Assembly (NCBI RefSeq): GCF_002752635.1
Contig: NZ_AYTW01000006.1
Coordinates: 1 to 64,000 of the forward strand
DNA length: 64,000 nt
DNA from: Mesotoga sp. Brook.08.105.5.1
GTDB taxonomy: Bacteria; Thermotogota; Thermotogae; Petrotogales; Kosmotogaceae
Reading direction: 5' to 3'
Shown in pieces: positions 26,771-36,000 of this stretch (within the stretch, counting starts at the first letter, position 1; every line of letters starts with the position of its first letter). Position numbers and translations under genes: made by a program. The notes below the pieces were generated by a model. The model saw nothing but the letters and a program-made list of their open reading frames with translations, was not told the DNA's origin and made no database searches.

Positions 26771-29700
26771 GTGAAAAAGACCTCATCAGTTTTACTGGCT
26801 ATTTTGCTTGTTCTTGTGGTTTTCTCAACCCAAGGTTGCTTTCTTTTTCGAAACGTAACTCTGTCAATAGAGAATTCTGAGCTATCCATTGGGATCGGGG
26901 AGTCAGAACAGATTCAGATCAAGGTGAAACCCGAGGATGCTACCGTGAAGTTCTCTTCCAGCAATGAATTGGTAGCGACAGTTTCAACTTCCGGAATGGT
27001 AACAGGCGTTTCTTTAGGAGAAGCAGAGATTACGATCGAGGCTACCAAAGACAAATACAAGAGCGCTTTGAAGAAAGTCAGCGTTCAAGTTGTGGGAGAA
27101 GAATCATTTTCCGTAACGTTTTCAGTGATTGATTCATCCGGAGCCGTGCAAGGAGCGAACGTCACTTTCAATAGTGAGACAAAGACCACAGACGCGAGTG
27201 GCAAAGCAGTGTTTGATGGTGTGTTGGCGGGGAACAAGGATTACACTGTGAACAAGGCAGGCTACAACGAAGCTATTGGAAGTGTTAACGTGGATGAGGA
27301 CAAAACTGTAGAAGTAACTCTTGAAAGGAAGACTTACATTATCACTGCGACAGCAGGAACCGGAGGAAGCATAAGTCCGGCTGGAAATGTCTCCATCGAG
27401 CATGGGGCGAACCAGACTTTCACTATGTCACCTGCTGTGGGTTATAGCGTAGAAGATGTTCTTGTAGATGGAGAGTCGGTTGGGCCAAGATCTACTTACA
27501 CCTTCAATAATGTGACTTCAAATCATACGATATCTGTTAGTTTCACGACCTTACCTCCCGATACATACACGGTGACCTTCAATGTGAGCGATTCGGAAGG
27601 AGCATTGCAAGGAGCGAACGTCACTTTCAATGGCGAGACAAAGGCGACGAATGATGAGGGGATGGCCGTTTTTACTGGGGTACTTGCGGGAAGTAGAGCG
27701 TACACGGTCAGTAAAGAGGGCTACAATAACTCAACCGGAAATGTAAACGTGGAAAGCGACGAGAGCGTCGATGTCACGCTGACCAAGAAAACCTACACAA
27801 TAACTGCGGGCGCAGGAAGCGGTGGAAGTATAGATCCTACAGGTGAAGTGATAGTTGAGCACGGATCGAGCAAGACATTCACTATGAGTCCTTCAGATGG
27901 TTACAGTGTGAAGGATGTTCTTGTAGATAACGAATCCGTTGGGCCAAGAGCTACTTACACTTTCAACAATATAACTTCAAATCATACGATATCTGTTAGT
28001 TTCACGACCTTACCTCCCGATACATACACGGTGACCTTCAATGTGAGCGATTCGGAAGGAGCATTGCAAGGAGCGAACGTCACTTTCAATGGCGAGACAA
28101 AGGCGACGAATGATGAGGGGATGGCCGTTTTTACTGGGGTACTTGCGGGAAGTAGAGCGTACACGGTCAGTAAAGAGGGCTACAATAACTCAACCGGAAA
28201 TGTAAACGTGGAAAGCGACGAGAGCGTCGATGTCACGCTGACCAAGAAAACCCACACAATAACTGCGAGCGCAGGAAGCGGTGGAAGGATAGATCCTACA
28301 GGTGAAGTGATAGTTGAGCACGGATCGAGCAAGACATTCACTATGAGTCCTTCAGATGGTTACAGTGTGGAGGATGTTCTTGTAGATGGAGAGTCGGTTG
28401 GGCCAAGATCTACTTACACCTTCAATAATATAACTTCAAATCATACGATATCCGTTAGTTTCAAGACCTTGCCTCCCGATACATACACGGTGACCTTCAA
28501 TGTGAGCGATTCGGAAGGAGCAGCTGTTCAAGGAGCGAACGTCACTTTCAATGGCGAGACAAAGGCCACGGATACCGAAGGAATGGCCGTTTTTACTGGG
28601 GTACTTGCGGGAAGTAGAGCGTACACGGTCAGTAAAGAGGGCTACAATAACTCAACCGGAAATGTAAACGTGGAAAGCGACGAGAGCGTTGATATAACAC
28701 TCATCAGACAAACCTATACCCTCACAGTGAATGCTGTCGGAGAGGGGACGGTCACTAAGAATCCCGACAAGGCAACATACACTCACGGAGAAGTCGTACA
28801 GTTAACAGCCAACCCGGCTGAAAATTGGATTTTTGCTGGCTGGAGTGGAGACCTAAACGGCTCCGCGAATCCAATAAACATTACGATGAACACAGACAAA
28901 ACAGTGACAGGTAATTTCGCAAGAGTATATACGGTAAGCTTCAACGTGAGCGATACAGGTGGAGCAGTTCAGGGAGCTAACGTGGCCTTCAACGGAGAAA
29001 CCAGGGCCACGGATGGCCAGGGGAAGGCAGTTTTCACCGGAGTTCTTGCCGGCAGCAAAGCCTATACAATTACTAAAGAGGGTTACAATAACGCCAATGG
29101 AGAAGTCAACGTCGATGGTGACAAGGCCATAAACGTTACCCTCACCAAGAAGACGTATACTTTTACAGTGAACACCGTAGGCAAGGGGACGGTCACTAAG
29201 AATCCTGACAAGGCGACCTATACACATGGTGAGGTAGTTCAACTGACTGCAAACCCGGACTCTGGCTGGAATTTCGACTCATGGAGCGGTGATCTTACTG
29301 GATCGACCAATCCGGTAAACATAACAATGAATGAGAATAAGACAGTTACAGCGAATTTCAGCGAGATAACTTACACCATAACCTTCAATGTGAGCGATTT
29401 GGAAGGAGCAGCTGTTCAAGGAGCGAACGTCGCTTTCAATAGTGTGACAAAGACCACAGATAGTCAGGGGAAAGCCATATTCACGGGCGTCACAGTAGGT
29501 GAAAAACAATATAGAGTGAGTAAAGATGGCTATGGCGATGTCTCGGGGAGTGTCATTGTTGATTCTAGTAAAAGTGTAGATGTTGTTCTGGAGAAAAGGC
29601 CTATGATTGAAGTGGTAGACAAAACCTTCTCAGTGAGCGAGCCTCTTCCAATATTAATTAGGGCTCAGAATCTTGGAGAGGTCAATCTAATTGAAGTTGT

Positions 29701-30031
29701 TATCCAGTATGATACTGAATATTTTGATGCTTCGTGGTTCTTCTCTGTCAGGTTGTCGAAGTGGCAGCCAGTTTTTAAAGATCCTGGCAACGGTATTATT
29801 CATATAGGACTTTCTCCTAATGAGGGGGCCACGAAGCTCATTGATGAGTTAACTAACATACTATCAATAGAGCTAACCCCGAAAAAAGCCGGAACGACAG
29901 AACTTGCATATACAAGTTACACTTCTGAAGGTGGTGTTCCTTTCGAGACGAATATTATCACCACTGGAGGGATAAGACTCAGCGGTTCAGATCTGATACT
30001 TGATGAAGGTAAAATAACCATCACAAACTGA
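26771..30031 (+). CDS. Repeat lipoprotein with Ig-like domains and C-terminal cohesin-like domain
   Basis: A 1086-residue surface protein. Signal peptide ends at STQGC (Cys23), a lipobox of weak form. A BIG2 Ig-like domain follows (about 30-112). Then six carboxypeptidase-regulatory/PEGA-like modules of the type YTVTFNVSDSEGA (starts near 114, 267, 420, 573, 720, 869) alternate with three ITAxAGxGGSIDPTG modules and two InlB-B-type modules (TVTKNPDKATYTHGE). Residues about 945-1086 form a cohesin-like domain (NLGEVNLIEVVIQYD). Modules 2 and 3 share 279 identical bases. GTG start follows AAGGAG. It probably is a surface scaffold or stalk. Confidence 0.85.
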   Translation: MKKTSSVLLAILLVLVVFSTQGCFLFRNVTLSIENSELSIGIGESEQIQIKVKPEDATVKFSSSNELVATVSTSGMVTGVSLGEAEITIEATKDKYKSALKKVSVQVVGEESFSVTFSVIDSSGAVQGANVTFNSETKTTDASGKAVFDGVLAGNKDYTVNKAGYNEAIGSVNVDEDKTVEVTLERKTYIITATAGTGGSISPAGNVSIEHGANQTFTMSPAVGYSVEDVLVDGESVGPRSTYTFNNVTSNHTISVSFTTLPPDTYTVTFNVSDSEGALQGANVTFNGETKATNDEGMAVFTGVLAGSRAYTVSKEGYNNSTGNVNVESDESVDVTLTKKTYTITAGAGSGGSIDPTGEVIVEHGSSKTFTMSPSDGYSVKDVLVDNESVGPRATYTFNNITSNHTISVSFTTLPPDTYTVTFNVSDSEGALQGANVTFNGETKATNDEGMAVFTGVLAGSRAYTVSKEGYNNSTGNVNVESDESVDVTLTKKTHTITASAGSGGRIDPTGEVIVEHGSSKTFTMSPSDGYSVEDVLVDGESVGPRSTYTFNNITSNHTISVSFKTLPPDTYTVTFNVSDSEGAAVQGANVTFNGETKATDTEGMAVFTGVLAGSRAYTVSKEGYNNSTGNVNVESDESVDITLIRQTYTLTVNAVGEGTVTKNPDKATYTHGEVVQLTANPAENWIFAGWSGDLNGSANPINITMNTDKTVTGNFARVYTVSFNVSDTGGAVQGANVAFNGETRATDGQGKAVFTGVLAGSKAYTITKEGYNNANGEVNVDGDKAINVTLTKKTYTFTVNTVGKGTVTKNPDKATYTHGEVVQLTANPDSGWNFDSWSGDLTGSTNPVNITMNENKTVTANFSEITYTITFNVSDLEGAAVQGANVAFNSVTKTTDSQGKAIFTGVTVGEKQYRVSKDGYGDVSGSVIVDSSKSVDVVLEKRPMIEVVDKTFSVSEPLPILIRAQNLGEVNLIEVVIQYDTEYFDASWFFSVRLSKWQPVFKDPGNGIIHIGLSPNEGATKLIDELTNILSIELTPKKAGTTELAYTSYTSEGGVPFETNIITTGGIRLSGSDLILDEGKITITN
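27515..28391 (+). repeat. 459-bp direct tandem repeat inside the lipoprotein gene
   Basis: 27515-27793 is identical to 27974-28252 (279 bases), and similarity continues to about 27932/28391 with few differences. The period of 459 bases is 153 codons, so the frame is kept. A third, more diverged copy follows. Confidence 0.95.
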
Positions 30032-30051
30032 TTCTTTGAGAGGCGATGACT

Positions 30052-30774
30052 ATGAATCGAGCAATTAAGATCTGCCTGATTTCAGTATTTATCATTTCAA
30101 TCATCTCGTTGACCGGATGCATAAAGCCAACATTCCAGGTTGTGGTACAGATAACACCGGCTGGCGGAGGCAATGTGACAGGGAGCGGAAGTTACAAGAA
30201 GGGTGAGATGGTTACATTGAACGCGATTAACTCCGAAGGTTATCGTTTCCTGCATTGGAAAAGCGACGATGCTTTCCTTACAGACCAGAACCCATACTCT
30301 TTTAAGATTACGAGTAATGCCAGTCTGGAAGCAGTTTTTGTTGCTGACGCAGGCGAAATATCGATCGAAGACGCCAATTTTGTTGTTGATGAAGAGGGCC
30401 ACGTAAAAATAAATGGAGTTGGGCTTGGGGCAGTGAATCTGATTGAAGTCGTAATTGATTATGACCCTAATGTTCTCAGCTGGGAAGGTAGTAGTTGCAG
30501 AGTAGCCGGTTGGATAACCATTGAAAAGAATCCCTCCCCTGGAATAGCCCATATAGCCATATCGGGTGTGTCAACCCAAATAAACGAAGAGAAAGAGTTA
30601 ATTCGTATGTATCTTCTGCCTAAGAAAGCAGGAATAAGCGATATCGAATTTGCGACCTACGAAAGTGAGGGTGGCGTGTTTTTTGAGACAAACTACATCA
30701 CCGCCGGAGGGCTGAAAAAGACTTACCCAGAACTGGGGCTTAAGAAAGGTGTAATAACAATAAATGAAAACTGA
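30052..30774 (+). CDS. Small lipoprotein with InlB-type and cohesin-like domains
   Basis: A 240-residue lipoprotein. Lipobox SLTGC (Cys23); one InlB-B-like repeat (VQITPAGGGNVTGSGSYKKGE, about 27-95); then a cohesin-like domain (about 103-240) with GLGAVNLIEVVIDYDPNVL, closely similar to the end of the preceding 1086-residue protein (shared AVNLIEVV, PKKAG, YxSEGGVxFETNxITxGG). Of two near ATG codons (30046, 30052) the second has GAGAGG at correct spacing. The gene starts about 20 bases after the previous stop, so they form one operon. Confidence 0.82.
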   Translation: MNRAIKICLISVFIISIISLTGCIKPTFQVVVQITPAGGGNVTGSGSYKKGEMVTLNAINSEGYRFLHWKSDDAFLTDQNPYSFKITSNASLEAVFVADAGEISIEDANFVVDEEGHVKINGVGLGAVNLIEVVIDYDPNVLSWEGSSCRVAGWITIEKNPSPGIAHIAISGVSTQINEEKELIRMYLLPKKAGISDIEFATYESEGGVFFETNYITAGGLKKTYPELGLKKGVITINEN

Positions 30775-30807
30775 TTCTGAGAAATTCAATGATGGGGGCG
30801 TGCGACC

Positions 30808-31854
30808 ATGAAAACATTCAGAAGTTTTGTTTTTGTGCTTCTCATGGCGATCTTACTTTCCGGTTGCTACATCAAGCTTTATGAAGAGAACGGTTTGGAA
30901 ACAAGGTTAGATGGCAACGACATGGTTTTCATACTAAAATCGGAAGCTGATGCGATTGAATTGTTAATTGACGAGACGATAGATTTCTCAAAATTACTTG
31001 TACCTGATGACTATCTGAAGATAGTCAAGTATATCGATGAAAGTACTCTCATCGCCCTTGCAAGAGGGTCAACGATGAACCAAGGTGAAGAGGTACTGAG
31101 AATTGAAGGACTTACAGAAAAAAAACTTATTACTTCGATCAAGATATGGAATACCCAGGATATTTACCATGAATCAAACGGAACGGAACCAGAATTGCTG
31201 GGCGATTTCACAGGAGATGGTCAGGTCGAGGGATTCGATTTCATACCCTTTGCTCAGAGCTATGGAAATGCGCTTGGTTCTCCAGGTTATGATGCAATTT
31301 ACGACATGAGCTCGTTGGGAAATCTTGCCAGCAAAACATTTTCGGGAATTTGGGAGAAGATATATTCTCAGGAAGGAGTGCCTGACGGAAAGATCGATGG
31401 GCCAGATTTCATTGTCTTCGCCAACAACTACGGCTTCGCCAATCCATATCTCGGAACATGGACGTTCACCGGAGCAATTGATTATGAAAGTTCTTCATTC
31501 GGACAGGTCGATGCAACTGGAGAAGGTACTGCAACTATTCAGTCTTCAAATTTCAACTTCGTTGGAAGTGTAACTATGTCTTTTGAGGCCGATTATGAGG
31601 ACGAGAGTGGAAATCCCCTTCATTCAGAGATGACCACAACGATCAACAATGTCAGTTTTAATTTCGATAACCTTGTAATGACAATTGACGCAACTGTTGA
31701 AGATCCCACAGGTTCAGGCAGTACATACGATGTTCAGTTGAGAGGTTCATTAAGAACCGACGGGAATGCAGTCTATGCCGAAGTACCTTCCGGGGATATC
31801 TATCTTCTGAATCCCGAAAGAAAAATCGGCACTTGGTCTGGAAGCAAACAATGA
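30808..31854 (+). CDS. Lipoprotein with dockerin-like domain
   Basis: A 348-residue lipoprotein, lipobox LLSGC (Cys20). Residues 133-200 hold two calcium-loop segments about 60 residues apart: DFTGDGQVEGFD (133-144), a perfect D-x-T-x-D-G-x-V-x-x-x-D loop, followed by FIPFAQSYG, and PDGKIDGPD (192-200) followed by FIVFANNYG. This duplicated loop-helix is the dockerin type I pattern. The C-terminal 135 residues form a beta-rich domain (LGTWTFTG ... GTWSG) shared with the next gene. It lies in one operon with two cohesin-like proteins. Confidence 0.82.
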   Translation: MKTFRSFVFVLLMAILLSGCYIKLYEENGLETRLDGNDMVFILKSEADAIELLIDETIDFSKLLVPDDYLKIVKYIDESTLIALARGSTMNQGEEVLRIEGLTEKKLITSIKIWNTQDIYHESNGTEPELLGDFTGDGQVEGFDFIPFAQSYGNALGSPGYDAIYDMSSLGNLASKTFSGIWEKIYSQEGVPDGKIDGPDFIVFANNYGFANPYLGTWTFTGAIDYESSSFGQVDATGEGTATIQSSNFNFVGSVTMSFEADYEDESGNPLHSEMTTTINNVSFNFDNLVMTIDATVEDPTGSGSTYDVQLRGSLRTDGNAVYAEVPSGDIYLLNPERKIGTWSGSKQ

Positions 31855-31879
31855 AACTTCATTTGAGAAGGTGAGGATT

Positions 31880-32314
31880 TTGAAGCGAGTACTGCTTCTA
31901 TTAGTTGTTCTAATGATACTTCTGCTATCCGGGTGCATTTTCAAGTCAAATCCCGCCGGTTTTGTGGAAGTTGCCGGCGCCTGGTCCCTCTCGGGAAGGG
32001 TTATCTACGGTGAGACCGACGTATCGGGTACAGGAACTTTATACGTAACGAAGCAGGATGGAAGCTCCTTCAGTGGTACCGGATGGTACTTTGTCCTCAG
32101 TGCACCTGTAGAAGGAACAGTCTCCGAAAGACCCGAAAACTATCTTGTAATGCATGCAACGGTTACTTATGGTGATCAAGAAAGGACAGTCTACTTCACA
32201 GGACATGTTAAGGAATCCGAGAGCAAGGTCTCAGTCGAGGATGGTGAGATCTTCCTTGATAATCTTACGAAAAATGTCGGCACGTGGACTGGAGAGAGGA
32301 CAGTCGCACCGTGA
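31880..32314 (+). CDS. Small lipoprotein, beta-rich domain
   Basis: A 144-residue lipoprotein with lipobox LLSGC (Cys19). The body (AGAWSLSGRVIYGETDVSG ... DNLTKNVGTWTG) resembles the C-terminal domain of the previous dockerin protein, whose end reads YLLNPERKIGTWSG. No known function. TTG at 31880 gives a clean signal peptide beginning MKR and a fair ribosome site; GTG at 31871 is an alternative. Last gene of the plus-strand group. Confidence 0.7.
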   Translation: MKRVLLLLVVLMILLLSGCIFKSNPAGFVEVAGAWSLSGRVIYGETDVSGTGTLYVTKQDGSSFSGTGWYFVLSAPVEGTVSERPENYLVMHATVTYGDQERTVYFTGHVKESESKVSVEDGEIFLDNLTKNVGTWTGERTVAP

Positions 32315-33069
32315 CAGCAGAACTTAGGCCCGTTATTTCCTCATGGTTACCGTGTTTGCTGCAGAATATAAGTAGCAGTTGAGTATTCCTCGCATGTTTT
32401 CCCATGATACTTCGTACGCTTCTGATTGGGTTCGCACTTTGGAAATCAGATAGCTCAAAACTGGAATAGATAGTGTTCGTTCTTACTGTCTCCTTCAGAA
32501 ACGCTACCCCGCAGATCTAACTGCTTCGCGTCTTCGAGCAATAATCCATTTGGTACAGGAACCTCGATATTTACAAAGAATCCTTCTGGCACCAGAACTG
32601 TTTTCACAGCGCATTCACTTCATGAACTTCGGTACCGCGACCCCTACACAGTCTTCACGATTTTCACGTAAATCTTGATGAATAATCAAAAGTACGGTAG
32701 AAAATTCCCGTGTGTTTCTCTTAGAACCTGCTACAAATCCCGAGGTTTTTGGTCCCTTACGCCAACTTTCAGCAGAAGAGTCAAGTGTAATATCTTCCTT
32801 AAGTTAAAATTTACAATTCAGTCTTAGTGAAAGTCTGCAGCGATTAAATACTCATTCGTACGTTCTTAGTTATAGACAGACTTACTTGCATCTCCCTTAA
32901 TGATGTATACACGAACAGAACACTTAGTACAAAGGACAGCGTAAATTGCTGAGAAATTCAAGCAGATGATGATGTCTTTTGTTGTGATCATAGCTATGAT
33001 ACTTATGTATGAAGCGTGTATAATAAAACTGTACTTGAAGTTACTCGCCATCGTTTCGGAGGAGATCCT
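32315..33069. other. Intergenic region before the M30 protease gene
   Basis: About 750 bases with no supported gene. A TATAAT at 33019-33024 lies 45 bases before the next start codon but has no good -35. I see no other structure. Confidence 0.5.
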
Positions 33070-36000
33070 ATGATTAGATACAGGAATGCAATTCTAATGA
33101 GTGCTTTACTTTTCATAGCGTTGATATTCAGCAGTTGCGTTCCCAGGATTCAGTGGTTTACTGTTGAGGTTGTTTCTGAACCGGACACAATTTCGATTGC
33201 CCTTCTAAAAGATATCGAACAGGCGAATTATGAAGCTTCGGATGTTCAGAAAACACCGCTAGTTCTTAACCTAAGACCCCAGGAGACTGTAGTAGTCAAA
33301 GTTATAGATGAAGAACCACTTGAAGAAACCGATGTCGTTCATGTTTTTGATAGCTGGGCTGACGGATCTGTAGCCAACCCAAGGGTGATTACGGCGGATT
33401 CAAACAAGAAATTCGAAATCAAGACGAAGAAAACTGTAAGAGTTTCTATTACATCAAATCCGAAAGGTCTTGTTCAAATCGAAGGAAGCGGTTTCTACCC
33501 TGTGGATACTGTACTGACACTGGTAGCTCCCGGTGAAGTCAGTGAATATCACTTCTCCCATTGGAAGGTCAATGCAATCGCTGATTACAATCACGAACTG
33601 ACCATAAAGCTTGATTCTCCTGTCATGATAGAGGCTGTGTACGAAAAAGAGGTTCTTAGGGCCCTCAAAGTTGAGACGGAGCCGAAAGGACTAGAAGTTA
33701 CCATAGATGGCAAAGAGGTCGGCAGTCCTTATGTTGCTGAGGTTGAAGACGGAGCCTCACGTACAATTGGATTCGTTACTCAGGAGAAGGATCTCAATAG
33801 CTTAGTTGGTGGTCCAGATACTCGGTATTCCTTCAAGTCATGGACTGATCAAGATAGAACCAACCCCAGAAATGTGGTTATGAAAAGCGATCTCTCTCTA
33901 GTAGTGGTTACAGGAACTGAATACCTTGTTCAGGCTTCAACGGTTCCTGAGGGAATTGCTACTCTGAAGGATTCAAACTGGTTTGCAAAGGGATCTTCGA
34001 TTTCCTTCGAGGCCCCGGTGGTATCCGGCTATGAGTTTTCGCACTGGGAAGTGAACGGTGAGCTTATAGATGGCAGAAGCCTAGCGCTGATTGTTGACTC
34101 TCCCAAAAGAGTCACTGCCCACTATGAACAAAACGGGTATGTTTTTTCCGTCAACACAGAACCCTCTGGACTTGAGGTGAGAATCAATGGAGTGACGAAG
34201 ACTTCTCCGGCCTCCTTTTCGGGTACTCATGGTAGCTCTGTGACTGTCGAGATTCCGGGTCCGCAGATGATGGATGGATCGGAGTTCGTCCCTGGATTCG
34301 ATACTCGCTACACATTCAGTAAATGGAGTGATTCCAATACAGCCAATCCGAGAGTAGTCTTACTAGAGGCAGATATGGAGCTTTTCGCAAATCTAAAGAC
34401 AGAGTATCTTGTGCAAACGGCTACCTATCCTGAAGGGATTGCAGAAATCCATGGAACTGGTTGGAAAGTCAGAGGTTCTTCTTTTTCTTACGAGTCAAGT
34501 GATTCAATCGGCTATAACTTTTCACACTGGGAAGTGAACGGTGAGCGCGTAGATGGAAGGATAATCGTCCTGGAAACGAACAGCCCGATGATGATTGTTG
34601 CGGTCTATAAGAGCAAGGAAGAGTCAACGCTTGAGGTTCTATCAGATCCTTCAGAGTTGGTCTTTAATCTCAATTCCGGAACCTATTCATCGCCGAAAAG
34701 TTTCGTTTTTGAGAAGGGCACTTCCGTTCAAATCTCATTCCCTGCTTTGCAGGAGAAGGACATAGATGCGGAGTTAGTTGGAAACGATACTAGATACATA
34801 TTCTCAAAATGGGCAGATGGATCGACAACAAATACAAAGACCTTTGAACTTGGAGCCGATACGGGGCTAAAAGCCATTTACACGACGGAGTTTCTTGTAG
34901 AAGTATCATCTGAATTTGCTCAGATTGATGGGAGCGGCTGGCACAAAAAGGGAAATGTTCTTAGTCTTACGGCTCCAGAGGTATCGGGTTTAAGATTCAC
35001 AGGCTGGCTAGTTAATGGGAGTACAAAAGAGCAAAACCCCGTAGCAGTGACGATTGACTCGCCCAAAAAGGTCGTTGCAGTGTACGAGAAGATAGAGGAA
35101 ACAAATAAGACTCTGAGAGTCTCGACAACTCCTGAAGGACTTTTGATAAAGCTCGATGACAAACAGATTGTGTCACCTTTCGAGTTAGTTGCTGAAGAAG
35201 GAAGCACACATTCTTTCTCGGTCATTTCACCGCAAGAGAAAGACTTATCGAATCTTGTTACGGGCACAGATGTAAGATACGTGTTTACCTCCTGGAACGA
35301 TGGGGGGACTTCTGTAAACAGAACGGTGGAGCTGGATTCAGACTTCTCCTTTACTGCGAACATGAACAAGGAATTAAAGGTAGAAACTGCGACTCAACCT
35401 TCAGGTTTAGTTGAGATAAGCGGCTCAGGTTGGTACTCTGAAGGTACCAATATCTCGTTAAAAGCAAGTTCAGTGGCGGGATATAACTTTATGTACTGGA
35501 TCATCAACGGAGTTAATGCAGGTGACAGTACCTCTATCGAGTATGTAGTAGCCGTGCCTCTTTCAGTGAAAGCCGTCTACAACTCTATTCCTGTTGTATC
35601 CTTTGAGAATGTGAGCATTGCCAAAGGAGATACACTGAGATTAACTCTTTCCGATTATGCAAGCGACAAGGATGGCGACAGCCTAGAGTATACGCTTCTT
35701 AGCGGGCCGGGGTCGGTATCAAAGGGAATATACACAGTTGATTCTTCAGTGATCAATGCGGGAAATTACGACATATCAATCCGAGTAACTGATGGCAGAG
35801 GTGGATCAGTTACAGGGATGTTCACTTTGACCGTTACCGAAGAGAATAGCGCGCCAACTGCTCCAAATACGCCGTTCCCTGTTAGTGGTTCGGTCGATCA
35901 AGAATTGAGCCTAACGCTCTCATGGGAAAGTGTGGATCCAGACGGCGATCAGTTGGTCTTTGATGTTTACTTTGGAACCTCTTCTGATCCAGCAAAAGTA

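Noticed and set aside
27515-28500. Regular direct repeats as a CRISPR array
   Set aside because: The period is 459 bases, in frame with a protein, and there are no short repeat/spacer units.
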